41,345 bases of DNA, taken from assembly GCF_000157915.1 (NCBI RefSeq), contig NZ_EQ973643.1:712353-753697 (forward strand), given 5' to 3'. The first letter of the stretch is position 1. Every line of letters begins with the position of its first letter. Made by a program: the position numbers and the translations under genes. Below the pieces are notes generated by a model. That model was not told where the DNA came from and did not search any database. It was given only the letters and a program-made list of their open reading frames with translations. This stretch comes from Phocaeicola coprophilus DSM 18228 = JCM 13818 (GTDB lineage: Bacteria > Bacteroidota > Bacteroidia > Bacteroidales > Bacteroidaceae). Positions 8,502 to 17,036 of this stretch are shown here, piece after piece.

Positions 8502-8960
8502 ATGATTATCTCAAATTTACAGAATAGTTCAAGAGTGGAGTCCTTGCACCCACTCTTCAAAAAACTCTTTGATTATGTAAAGACGCACGACCTGCTGCAT
8601 ACAGAATGCGGACGCATCGAACTGGACGGTGACAACCTGTTCATCAACAATTCAAATCCTACTTGCGTTACTGCCGACCAGCAGGTTCTTGAAGTACACC
8701 GTGACTACATTGATGTACATATTCTTCTGGAAGGACAGGAAACCGTCGGATGGAAAGCTCTGGAAGATCTGACCCAAGAGACCAAAGTCTATGAAAAGGA
8801 AGGTGACTGCGCACTATATGCTGACCGTCCGACAACTTATGTAACCTTGCAGCCGGGACAATTTCTGATCGTTTATCCGGAAGATCCGCATGCACCGATC
8901 ATCGGCGAAGGAAAGATCCGCAAACTGATCGGTAAAGTAAAAGTTAATTTCACTCTTTAA
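8502..8960 (+). CDS. nanQ: N-acetylneuraminate anomerase, YhcH/DUF386 family
   Basis: Small cytoplasmic beta-barrel protein of 152 residues in the YhcH/YjgK/YiaL family. E. coli YhcH was renamed NanQ because it accelerates interconversion of sialic acid anomers, supplying the open or alpha form needed by the lyase. Family motifs are EVHRDYIDVHILLEGQE (E64, H66, D71, H73) and YPEDPHAP (125-132, H130), the likely metal and substrate ligands. It is 17 bp after nanT and 11 bp before nanH. A periplasmic mutarotase (NanM) and a cytoplasmic anomerase in one locus would cover both compartments. Confidence 0.9.
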   Translation: MIISNLQNSSRVESLHPLFKKLFDYVKTHDLLHTECGRIELDGDNLFINNSNPTCVTADQQVLEVHRDYIDVHILLEGQETVGWKALEDLTQETKVYEKEGDCALYADRPTTYVTLQPGQFLIVYPEDPHAPIIGEGKIRKLIGKVKVNFTL

Positions 8961-8971
8961 AGTATAGACAC

Positions 8972-10600
8972 ATGAAAAAGTTTTTATCACTGACTGCAGG
9001 TCTTCTTTCGGTCATGGCCGTACAAGCAGCCGACACCTTGTTTATTAAGGCGCCACAAGTGCCTATCCTGATAGAGCGCAATGACAATGTTCTCTTCTAC
9101 ATGCGTATGGATGCCAAGGAAACCAAAACCCTGGACGAAGTAACAGTCACCTTTGGCAAGGATGTTCCTCTTTCTCAGATCAAGTCCGTCAAGTTGTATT
9201 ACGGTGGAACGGACGCCTCACAAGATCGGGGCAAGAAACGCTTCGCCCCCGTGGAATACATTTCCAGCAATACTCCGGGCAAGACGCTGGCAGCCAATCC
9301 ATCTTACTCCGTACGCAAATCGGAAGTACAGCCAAAGAATGACCGCACTATCGTATTGAAAGGAGAACAGAAACTCTTCCCCGGCTACAACTTCTTCTGG
9401 GTAAGTCTGGAAATGCAGCCCTCTGCATCACTTCAGACCAAAGTCACTGCCGACATCACCTCGGTAAAGGCTGACGGCAAAGAAAATCCCACCAAACTGG
9501 TTTCAGACAAGAACATCGAACGAAGAATGGGTATCGGTGTACGTCATGCCGGCGACGACGGCTCTGCCGCATTCCGTATTCCCGGACTGGTTACGACCAA
9601 CAAAGGAACCCTTCTTGGCGTATACGACGTACGTTACAACAGCAGCGTAGACTTACAGGAACACATTGATATCGGTCTGAGCCGAAGCACTGACGGCGGA
9701 AAGACTTGGGAAAAAATGCGTCTTCCCCTTGCATTCGGCGAATACGACGGCCTGCCTGCCGCACAAAACGGTGTGGGAGACCCCTCTATCCTGGTAGATA
9801 CCAAAACCAATACCGTATGGATCGTTGCTGCATGGACGCACGGTATGGGTAATCAGCGTGCCTGGTGGAGTTCTCACCCCGGCATGGACCTGAACCATAC
9901 AGCCCAGCTGGTCATGGCCAAGAGTACAGACGACGGAAAGACATGGTCAGCTCCGATCAATGTCACCGAACAGGTAAAGCTTCCTGAATGGTATTTCCTG
10001 TTGCAAGGACCGGGACGAGGCATTACTACAAGTGACGGAACACTGGTTTTTCCGATCCAGTTCATCGACAAGACACGCATTCCCAATGCAGGAATCATGT
10101 ACAGCAAGGACCGTGGAGAAACCTGGAAAATTCATAACTATGCGCGTACCAACACCACCGAAGCACAGGTGGCAGAAGTTGAGCCGGGAGTGCTGATGCT
10201 GAACATGCGTGACAACCGGGGTGGAAGTCGGGCTGTCTATACAACAACAGACTTCGGACAGACCTGGAAAGAACATGAATCCTCACGTACAGCCCTGATC
10301 GAACCGGTCTGCATGGCCAGCCTCATCAGTGTCAAGGCCAAGGACAATGTACTCGGAAAAGATCTGCTGATCTTCTCTAACCCGAACAGCACAAGCGCCC
10401 GTAAGGATATGACCATCAAGATCAGTATGGACGGAGGAAAAACCTGGTCAGCCGATCATCAGCTTTTACTGGATGAAGACTACAACTGGGGATATTCCTG
10501 TCTGACCATGATAGACAAGGAAACAATCGGTATCCTTTATGAAAGCAGTGTCGCACATATGACTTTCCAAAGCATCAAGCTGAAAGATATCGTGAAATAA
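8972..10600 (+). CDS. nanH: GH33 exo-alpha-sialidase, secreted
   Basis: Hydrolyses terminal alpha-linked sialic acid from host glycans outside the cytoplasm. The protein has 542 residues and a signal peptide ending at VQAA-D21. An N-terminal beta domain (about 22-180) of the kind common in Bacteroides sialidases precedes the six-bladed propeller. FRIPG at 201-205 holds the first of the carboxylate-binding arginines (R202). Five Asp boxes are visible: STDGGKTW 239-246, STDDGKTW 318-325, SKDRGETW 378-385, TTDFGQTW 425-432 and SMDGGKTW 485-492. The nucleophile Tyr is probably in NWGYSCL (Y508), and a Glu partner in VAEVEPG (about 402-404). Last gene of the nan operon, 11 bp after nanQ and closed by a terminator 53 bp downstream. 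Confidence 0.95.
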   Translation: MKKFLSLTAGLLSVMAVQAADTLFIKAPQVPILIERNDNVLFYMRMDAKETKTLDEVTVTFGKDVPLSQIKSVKLYYGGTDASQDRGKKRFAPVEYISSNTPGKTLAANPSYSVRKSEVQPKNDRTIVLKGEQKLFPGYNFFWVSLEMQPSASLQTKVTADITSVKADGKENPTKLVSDKNIERRMGIGVRHAGDDGSAAFRIPGLVTTNKGTLLGVYDVRYNSSVDLQEHIDIGLSRSTDGGKTWEKMRLPLAFGEYDGLPAAQNGVGDPSILVDTKTNTVWIVAAWTHGMGNQRAWWSSHPGMDLNHTAQLVMAKSTDDGKTWSAPINVTEQVKLPEWYFLLQGPGRGITTSDGTLVFPIQFIDKTRIPNAGIMYSKDRGETWKIHNYARTNTTEAQVAEVEPGVLMLNMRDNRGGSRAVYTTTDFGQTWKEHESSRTALIEPVCMASLISVKAKDNVLGKDLLIFSNPNSTSARKDMTIKISMDGGKTWSADHQLLLDEDYNWGYSCLTMIDKETIGILYESSVAHMTFQSIKLKDIVK

Positions 10601-10652
10601 CATACCTGCAATATATTGCATAGAAAACACACTGATTTAATGTCAGATGACA

Positions 10653-10694
10653 AAGGATGGGCTTCTACCGGATGAAACCCATCCTTCTTTTTTT
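10653..10694 (+). terminator. Intrinsic terminator of the nan operon
   Basis: Perfect stem AAGGATGGG (10653-10661) with CCCATCCTT (10678-10686), 16-nt loop, followed by C and seven T. It closes the nan operon and separates it from the next gene. The palindrome TGCAATATATTGCA sits upstream at 10607-10620. Confidence 0.85.
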
Positions 10695-10785
10695 GCCACA
10701 GGAACTGTCTCCGGCTCCATAGCCCCAGCCTGCAGATGCCATATATTTCCTGAGCCCAGCCAACCAATACATTTACAGGTCCTTT

Positions 10786-10831
10786 TGCAAACAAAGTTTG
10801 CAGAATTTGAAAAAATTTGCAAACTTTGCAA
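10786..10831 (+). promoter_or_regulatory. Promoter with two palindromes upstream of the TlpA-like gene
   Basis: TTTG (10797-10800), 20-nt spacer and AAACTTTG (10821-10828) match the Bacteroidetes promoter except for the first -7 base. The palindrome TGCAAAC-AAA-GTTTGCA (10786-10802) covers the -33 box. A second, TTGCAAA-C-TTTGCAA (10817-10831), covers the -7 box. The shared half-site TTGCAAA and the roughly 30-bp centre spacing suggest operator sites for one regulator. Confidence 0.55.
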
Positions 10832-10888
10832 GAGAGCTTCATTCTCTAGACTAAAACATGAAAAACCTCTTAAAAACATAACAACAAA

Positions 10889-12064
10889 ATGAAATCAAAA
10901 CACTTACTCATGGCTCTCCTTTCAGGAGGACTCACCTTCGGCAGCTGTACTTCGACACCTCACGTACCGGAAGGTAAATATCTGATAGCAGGCATGCTAA
11001 AAAATGTACCCGACAGCACTGTTATCAGTCTATATAAAAGCGATGGGAAACTGCTCAAACAGATACAGACAGACACTGTCATCAATGGGAAATTCTCTTT
11101 TCAGGATACGGTCAGTAGCCCTTCTCCCCAACAGTTGATATTATTATCCGACAATGAAGGATTTCCCGGCGTATGGCTATACGTATGGGTACAGTCCGGC
11201 AAATATATTCAAATCACAGGCGAAGACCGTCTTTTACCCTTGTGGAAGGTAAGCAGTGAAATCGAAGAGCAACAGGCGACCAATGATTTTATGGCTTTAT
11301 GTCCTTCGGAAAGAAAGCGCTCCATGCAGTGGCATGCCCAGGAATCCGATCTGTTCCGTGCTGCAAAAGGAAAGAATATCGACTGGAAGAAAATAGATTC
11401 TCTGCGTACATTGTATGACCCGTTGGACAGTCTCATCTATGTAGCCGAACTGAATTATATGAAAGATGCTCCGATTACAGCTACATGGCTGAACAACTAC
11501 CAGTCGTACAGTTCTTTCCTGCAATACAACCCCGAATTCGGCCACAAAGAACTGATCCGTTCCCTCTATGCCCGAATGTCTGAAGCAGACAAAGCAACTG
11601 AAGCCGGACAAATTATTACCGGATATATGAATTTGCCGGAAACAGTCAACGTTGGTGATGAAATGGCAGACGGTGATCTGTATGATCTGGACGGCAATGT
11701 ACGTCACCTTTCGGAATTCAAGGGAAAGTACATTCTGCTTGATTTCTGGAGCCAGGGTTGCGGTCCCTGCCTGCAGTCACTTCCGGAATTGGAAGAAGTC
11801 ACCGAACAGTACAAGAACCAGATGGTAGTTGTCAGCATCAGTCAGGATTCTGAAAAGTCATGGAAGGAATTCATTGCCAAGAAACAGCTGAAAGGCAACC
11901 AGTGGAACGAACTGCTTAAAGGGAATACCGGTCTCGGAGCCGCTTATCAGGTAACAGGAATACCGCATTATGTCATGATCTCACCGGACGGAAAAGTAAA
12001 ACAGATCTGGAGCGGATATGGCAAAGGCTCCCTGAAAGCAAAGATGAAAGAACTGATCCAATAA
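10889..12064 (+). CDS. TlpA-like thioredoxin-fold lipoprotein
   Basis: Predicted periplasm-facing thiol:disulfide oxidoreductase of 391 residues. The N-terminus is a lipoprotein signal with lipobox FGSC and lipidated Cys20. Residues about 28-120 look like the DUF4369-type beta domain that precedes many Bacteroidetes TlpA proteins. A helical middle follows, then a thioredoxin/AhpC-like domain from about 252. The redox motif is CGPC (C291, C294) in LDFWSQGCGPC, with the cis-Pro loop at TGIPHY. It stands alone behind its own promoter, with a terminator on each side, so a functional link to the neighbouring nan operon is not implied. In-vivo targets cannot be inferred. Confidence 0.85.
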   Translation: MKSKHLLMALLSGGLTFGSCTSTPHVPEGKYLIAGMLKNVPDSTVISLYKSDGKLLKQIQTDTVINGKFSFQDTVSSPSPQQLILLSDNEGFPGVWLYVWVQSGKYIQITGEDRLLPLWKVSSEIEEQQATNDFMALCPSERKRSMQWHAQESDLFRAAKGKNIDWKKIDSLRTLYDPLDSLIYVAELNYMKDAPITATWLNNYQSYSSFLQYNPEFGHKELIRSLYARMSEADKATEAGQIITGYMNLPETVNVGDEMADGDLYDLDGNVRHLSEFKGKYILLDFWSQGCGPCLQSLPELEEVTEQYKNQMVVVSISQDSEKSWKEFIAKKQLKGNQWNELLKGNTGLGAAYQVTGIPHYVMISPDGKVKQIWSGYGKGSLKAKMKELIQ

Positions 12065-12091
12065 CGGAAACAACTCACATAGCTATATAAA

Positions 12092-12154
12092 AAGGAACCG
12101 CAGTGATTACTGTCCGACTGATATTGTCTCCCGTAATCCCTGCGGTTCTTGTTT
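12092..12154. terminator. Convergent terminator between the TlpA-like gene and GH36
   Basis: Imperfect inverted repeat, AAGGAACCGCAGTGATTAC (12092-12110) with GTAATCCCTGCGGTTCTT (12133-12150), one bulge and one mismatch. On the minus strand it is followed by TTTTT, so it terminates GH36 transcription. On the plus strand the tail is CTTGTTTC, a weaker signal. Confidence 0.7.
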
Positions 12155-12186
12155 CTAATCTATATGTTATCTTCCTACCCTAGTAT

Positions 12187-14376
12187 TTACATAGCTGTAA
12201 GCTCCAGCACATGGCTTTGTGTAGCAGCAAATCCAAAGACTTCAATACCTACCTTCATCAGATAATCACCGGTGTAAGTCTGTCCGTTTGATTTCAGTGC
12301 AGAATCAACACCCGGCATCAGGTTGATTTCTTCCACTTTATATGTCTTGTTCGGATCAAGTCCCTGCAACTTCACATTAATCAGTTTTTCCTGGAAGCGG
12401 GGATATACATCGTATGCAAACAATACAGCCTTCTTCTGATCTTTGCTGACATAATTGACAGCCATATGATTTGTTTCGTAAGGAGAAACCAGACGGTACT
12501 GGTCACCATCCATAATAGCTGGCTGCAAACGTTTCCAGTTGGCAACAGCATCCTGGCAATATGCCAGTTCATCAGCGGTCATATCTTTCAAGCCTATATC
12601 AAATCCCAGTTTGCACATGGAAGCAACATCTGTACGGAACTTCACGGAAGTATTCTTGTTCCAGCTTGTCACGTGTGCACACATGGCTTTTGCCGGGAAG
12701 AACTGTGAGAATCCCCACTGAATATATACTCGTTCCACCGGATCGGTATTGTCACTGCACCAGAATTCCGTGAAGTACTTCAGAGCTTCATAATCGCAGC
12801 GGGCACCACCACCGGAGCAAAGCATCATCGGCACGTTCGGATAGTTTTCTTTCACACGTTTCATCACATTGTAGACGCCACGCACATGATCAATGTACAA
12901 CTGGCCTTGTTTATCCTTCAGGTAAGGAGAATAGATGTTCGTGATCGGGCTGTTGCAATCCCATTTGAAGAAAGCAATTTCCGGATTTTCTTTCATCAGA
13001 TTTTCTACAACACCATATACGTAATCCTGTACGGCGGGGTTGCTTAAGTCAAGCACCAGCTGGTTACGGTAATAGTAAGTCTTTCTGTTTGCATCATGGA
13101 TAGCCCAGTCAGGATGTTTCTCGAACAACTCACTCTTGGGATTCACCATTTCAGGTTCAATCCAGATACCGAACTTCACTCCGGCTTCCTTCGCAGCTTT
13201 CACAAGAGCAGGTACACCACCCGGCAGTTTGCTGTGAGTTACTTCCCAGTCGCCCAGACCAGCATGGTCATCTTTACGGGGATATTTGTTTCCAAACCAT
13301 CCGTCATCCAGCAAGAACATATCTACACCCAGGTGTTTGGCTTCCTTCATCAGGTTGGCCAGAATTTCCTGATTGAAATCAAAACCGGTGTTTTCCCAGT
13401 TATTCAGCAGAGTCAGACGAGTACCCTTACCATCCTTCAGGCTGTAATTACGGGCCCATTCATGCAAATTGCGGCTTCCTTGTGAACTACCCTGATTGCT
13501 CAGTGTGAAGATAAATTCAGGAGTTGTAAACACTTCATCCTTTTTCAGTTCATAATTGGAAGCATATGGATTAATAGCCGGAATGACACGCAGGCTACCT
13601 GCATTATCCACTTCAAACGTAAAGCGGAAGTTACCGGTCCATCCCAGTGTTCCCATCAGGACATCTCCCTGATTTTCGCTGACGGACTGATCCAGTCCCA
13701 CTTCGAAGAAAGGATGTGTGTGCATGGCTGCGCGGCTGCCCAATTTAGTATCGATCACTTTCTTTCCGAACTGCAGCTGCTGGCTGCTCATTCTTGCTTC
13801 CTTAGCCCAGTCACTGCTGAATTCAGTCAGGTAATAAGACGAACGGCAGAAGTAAAGCATGGTAGAAGCATAGGTAGACAGAATGATCGGTTTCTTTTCC
13901 TGATGCTTGATTTCACTCCAGGTCTTGATGACATTTTCTTTCGGATAAGCCACATAATGCAGGGTTACATCCACCGGATATTTGTCATCCCGCAAATTAA
14001 TGGTAGTCTGTGTTCCGCCTTCAACCGGAGAAGTAGAGGAAGACACATAGTATAAATAAGTAGAAGTGTTTCCATCATTGTGGGTGATAGCTACAGCCGG
14101 TTCAAAATAATCTTCATTACCGGAACCACTGTATACTTCCCATCCGCGCTGACTGATACTTCCGTCTGAACCGGCATGTATATCCCAGGAAAAACGATTC
14201 ACATCAGCTTCATGTAATAGTTTTTCACCTAAATAAGTCTGATAAAGACGACCGTTCTCACCTACTTTCAGAATCAGATCGGTCTGATCCGTTGAGATAC
14301 GAATCACTTTACTCTCCTCTGCATTCATTTGAAGAGCAGCAAGTGTCAATGCACCTGCAAAAAGAATTTTTTTCAT
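12187..14376 (-). CDS. GH36 alpha-galactosidase, secreted
   Basis: Retaining alpha-galactosidase that removes terminal alpha-galactose, for example from raffinose-family oligosaccharides or melibiose. I use the ATG at 14376 (729 residues) because it opens directly into the signal peptide MKKILFAGALTLAALQMNAE; an in-frame ATG four codons earlier is possible. From this start, DDGWFG is near 357-362, WIEPEMV near 405-411, the nucleophile is D473 in FFKWDCNSP and the acid/base is D542 in WCSDNTDP. The length is normal for GH36 with its N-terminal supersandwich. It lies 54 bp behind the SusD-less receptor on the same strand, so the two form an operon. The enzyme is probably periplasmic and acts on imported oligosaccharides. 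Confidence 0.93.
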   Translation of the reverse strand: MKKILFAGALTLAALQMNAEESKVIRISTDQTDLILKVGENGRLYQTYLGEKLLHEADVNRFSWDIHAGSDGSISQRGWEVYSGSGNEDYFEPAVAITHNDGNTSTYLYYVSSSTSPVEGGTQTTINLRDDKYPVDVTLHYVAYPKENVIKTWSEIKHQEKKPIILSTYASTMLYFCRSSYYLTEFSSDWAKEARMSSQQLQFGKKVIDTKLGSRAAMHTHPFFEVGLDQSVSENQGDVLMGTLGWTGNFRFTFEVDNAGSLRVIPAINPYASNYELKKDEVFTTPEFIFTLSNQGSSQGSRNLHEWARNYSLKDGKGTRLTLLNNWENTGFDFNQEILANLMKEAKHLGVDMFLLDDGWFGNKYPRKDDHAGLGDWEVTHSKLPGGVPALVKAAKEAGVKFGIWIEPEMVNPKSELFEKHPDWAIHDANRKTYYYRNQLVLDLSNPAVQDYVYGVVENLMKENPEIAFFKWDCNSPITNIYSPYLKDKQGQLYIDHVRGVYNVMKRVKENYPNVPMMLCSGGGARCDYEALKYFTEFWCSDNTDPVERVYIQWGFSQFFPAKAMCAHVTSWNKNTSVKFRTDVASMCKLGFDIGLKDMTADELAYCQDAVANWKRLQPAIMDGDQYRLVSPYETNHMAVNYVSKDQKKAVLFAYDVYPRFQEKLINVKLQGLDPNKTYKVEEINLMPGVDSALKSNGQTYTGDYLMKVGIEVFGFAATQSHVLELTAM

Positions 14377-14430
14377 GGTTGATATCAATTAATGGTTATA
14401 TTCTGTAATACTTCTATTTCCCCTCATTCA

Positions 14431-16707
14431 TCAAAACTTGAGACTTGCAGAAAATTCAACGGTAAACGGACGAAGGTAACTACCGCTCATGTAACATCCT
14501 GCATATTGTGAAGCCTCATCTTTGGTAATCAGTTCCGAGCCACTGATTGTTCCTTTGGCACCTTTCTGATTCAGGAAGTTCACAACAGTCACACCCAGAT
14601 CCAGATGTTTGTTGACAGCCCAGTTCACACCACCAAAGGTTTCCCAGCGGCCATTGAAATAAAGAGCTTCCTGCAGATTGGCATAAGTCTTGCCAAAATA
14701 ACGAAAACTTAACCACAAACGCAAATCCTTTGTAATATTATAGCTGGGATCCAACTCTATTAATGTTTGAGGGATTTCCTTTACAATCATATTATTTGCA
14801 TTCACTCCCATCTGCGTACCATCATTAAAGGTTACGCTGGCACTATAGTTTTTATACACCGGTTTCTGGTAAGTGAACAGAGCATGCAGATGGAATCCTT
14901 TAAACGGATCGATTTCAGCAGAAGTCGTCCAACCCAGAGTCTGGATATCATAGATCAGCAACACAGTCTTTCCTTCACTGGTACCCGGTTTAGTCAGGTT
15001 CTGCTGGTCAATATTGTTCGTCTTGGCAATGTAAGTCACCATGGAAGTAAGATCCAGCCAGTCATTCTTATAGAACAGTCCGCCACGTACCAAAGGAATA
15101 GTTACACGTTTGTATTGTTCTTCAGTAGGACCTGTACCGGCATATTCATTGATCCTCGGATAGCGTGTTGCTACGGTTCCGTCGGCTGTCAGACCGAATT
15201 GTTTGGTCACATTGTAGGTTACACGGGCTGTTGCCGCATAATTCAGTTTGTCTTTAGTCACTTTAGCCGGTGTGATTACTTCTCCGTCGGGAGCCGTATC
15301 GCCAATATAGAAACCAGAATAGCGAGAATGAGCAATCTGATCGGCAGACATACGGTAGTATTCCAGACGGGCACCATAATAAATATTCAGTTTCGGAGAA
15401 ACCTGCCAGTCGTCTGTCAGATAAAGAGCCAGTTTGTTTTCGTAGCCCTTGGTGTATTCCGGACTCAGTTCATTAAAGCCACGGAAGCGGCTTCCGTCGG
15501 GAGCAGTAAGGATTTCAGGATATTCCTGCACTGAGCCTGTCCACTGGAAAGAAGAAGAATGATAATCCAGATGATAGTACCATTCATTCAATCCCAGACG
15601 CATCTGATGGTTTCCAAAACGCTGGGCCAGTTCCGAAGTTACCAGGAAGTTTTTCACTTTACCGAAGTGAAGCCAGGTACGACGTCCTTCCACCAGTCCT
15701 GCATAAGGCGTACCGTCAGACAAAGTATATCCGTCGCTTTCTGTCAGCTCACTGATGGTACTTCCACCAAAATCTACATAATTGGCTTCCGGTGCTGTCA
15801 TATATTTCATATCCAGATTCCATTTCAGACCACTGTCGAATGTATAGTCTGTCAGGAACGTTACCTCATGAGAACGGTTGTCTTCCAGATCACGAAGATT
15901 GGCTTTCTTCATCTTGCCGTCCATGATATCCAGATACTCTATTTCGCCACTGGTAGGACCATATGAAGCCAGTCCCGGTTCAAAGCCCGGAATCTCCTTG
16001 ATGGAACCATCACCTACATATATAAAAGGAGCTGCATTCAGTTCGTTACCGGAATTACGGCTATAAGCATACTTGTACATCAAGCTTGCCTTACCCTTCC
16101 GGTTGTTGAAAAGACGAGTCAGCCCGGCACGGTAGATTTGCATACGATCGGCATATTCATCAAACTTCACATCGAAAGTTCCCGGATCAAAAGTCTGATA
16201 AACACTTCCTGAATACAACCAGTTGTTACCGATTCCGCCGGAAACATTCAGATCAAACTGCTGAAGTCCGAAATGATTAGTCTTATAATTTAAGATTCCC
16301 TTGAATTCTTTTTGTCCAAGTTTGCTGGACGAGTCTACAGAATAAGCGATATTTCCCGTACGGATAGCTGATTCAGAAGGAGTCATCAGTCCGACTTCTC
16401 CCAGACTTGCATCACTGCGCCAATGATATTGCAGTTTATGAACAGCCGAAGAATAAACAGCCGGCAGTCCGTTTTCATAAACATTCACATCTTCACTTGG
16501 CAAACCAATCTGAATTTCTCGTGGTTTAGTGGCATCCGAAGCATTCAGCATCACGTTACGTTCACTGCCCTTCGCCTTTTTCACTTCCAATGAATCGTTG
16601 GAGATAACTTTCTTGTCTGCCTGTCTGGCATCCCGCTGTGCTGATGCATTTGCTGAAACCGACAGAAAAACCGCACACATTGCAAAAGGTAAAAAATTCT
16701 TTTTCAT
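14431..16707 (-). CDS. TonB-receptor-like outer-membrane protein, no SusD partner (paralogue A)
   Basis: Predicted outer-membrane beta-barrel of 758 residues that probably imports an alpha-galactoside. It has a signal peptide ending ASA-Q24, a short Lys/Asp-rich stretch, and a plug-like region starting NVMLNAS and PREIQIGLPS (about 51-71). The rest is alternating polar/aromatic strands ending in FSASLKF, with the C-terminal Phe typical of barrel insertion. It lacks the carboxypeptidase-regulatory-like N-terminal domain of SusC proteins, and no SusD gene is nearby. It is clearly homologous along its whole length to the protein at 37871-40240 (shared PREIQIGLPS, VNVxENG, LNYKTNHFG, DPGTF, NGRWETFGG, RPFTVEFSASLKF). 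It leads the GH36 operon, and the divergent SusR-like gene is the likely regulator. Substrate is inferred from context only. Confidence 0.8.
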   Translation of the reverse strand: MKKNFLPFAMCAVFLSVSANASAQRDARQADKKVISNDSLEVKKAKGSERNVMLNASDATKPREIQIGLPSEDVNVYENGLPAVYSSAVHKLQYHWRSDASLGEVGLMTPSESAIRTGNIAYSVDSSSKLGQKEFKGILNYKTNHFGLQQFDLNVSGGIGNNWLYSGSVYQTFDPGTFDVKFDEYADRMQIYRAGLTRLFNNRKGKASLMYKYAYSRNSGNELNAAPFIYVGDGSIKEIPGFEPGLASYGPTSGEIEYLDIMDGKMKKANLRDLEDNRSHEVTFLTDYTFDSGLKWNLDMKYMTAPEANYVDFGGSTISELTESDGYTLSDGTPYAGLVEGRRTWLHFGKVKNFLVTSELAQRFGNHQMRLGLNEWYYHLDYHSSSFQWTGSVQEYPEILTAPDGSRFRGFNELSPEYTKGYENKLALYLTDDWQVSPKLNIYYGARLEYYRMSADQIAHSRYSGFYIGDTAPDGEVITPAKVTKDKLNYAATARVTYNVTKQFGLTADGTVATRYPRINEYAGTGPTEEQYKRVTIPLVRGGLFYKNDWLDLTSMVTYIAKTNNIDQQNLTKPGTSEGKTVLLIYDIQTLGWTTSAEIDPFKGFHLHALFTYQKPVYKNYSASVTFNDGTQMGVNANNMIVKEIPQTLIELDPSYNITKDLRLWLSFRYFGKTYANLQEALYFNGRWETFGGVNWAVNKHLDLGVTVVNFLNQKGAKGTISGSELITKDEASQYAGCYMSGSYLRPFTVEFSASLKF

Positions 16708-16783
16708 GAGGTTTAATTTAAGGATTCATATTCATCTATTCTCATTTTCCATCGTAAGTACTTCTGTTCCTCAATGGCGATAG

Positions 16784-16791
16784 CAAATGTA
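16784..16791 (-). promoter_or_regulatory. Candidate -7 box for the receptor-GH36 operon
   Basis: TACATTTG on the minus strand fits TAnnTTTG exactly. It would start transcription near 16777 and give a leader of about 70 nt. No clear TTTG lies 19-21 nt upstream, so an activator may be needed, which would suit regulation by the divergent SusR-like gene. The rest of 16708-17036 shows no gene. Confidence 0.45.
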
Positions 16792-16996
16792 GATGATTTT
16801 ATTTCATTCAGTTTTCAGGAGTAGAAGCCAGGTAGATGGAATACAGATATGCCGATCATATAAATAGCTGATAATTAACACTCATCAAAAAGAAATACTT
16901 GATATCAAAGTAGACCGAAGAACAGAGCCGGAAGAGTCTGATTCAGCAAGAATGCTTTTTTTATTTCCTCGATATAGAAAATTAAGACAAAATCAC

Positions 16997-17004
16997 TAAA
17001 TTTG
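16997..17004 (+). promoter_or_regulatory. Candidate -7 box for the SusR-like regulator
   Basis: TAAATTTG fits TAnnTTTG exactly. Transcription would begin near 17011, which argues against the first in-frame ATG at 17010 and for the ATG at 17037. No -33 TTTG at normal spacing was found. Confidence 0.5.
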
Positions 17005-17036
17005 TCTGAATGGTAATTTCTAGCCCCGACAAGAAT

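Noticed and set aside
10647-10892. 81-residue plus-strand open frame between nanH and the TlpA-like gene
   Set aside because: It starts at the nan terminator and runs through the promoter palindromes, with no recognisable domain or start context.
10889-12064. TlpA-like lipoprotein as a member of the nan operon
   Set aside because: A strong terminator and a separate promoter with palindromes lie between them, so co-transcription is unlikely.
14767-15534. 255-residue plus-strand open frame
   Set aside because: Antisense shadow of the receptor gene at 14431-16707, with no motif, signal or start context.
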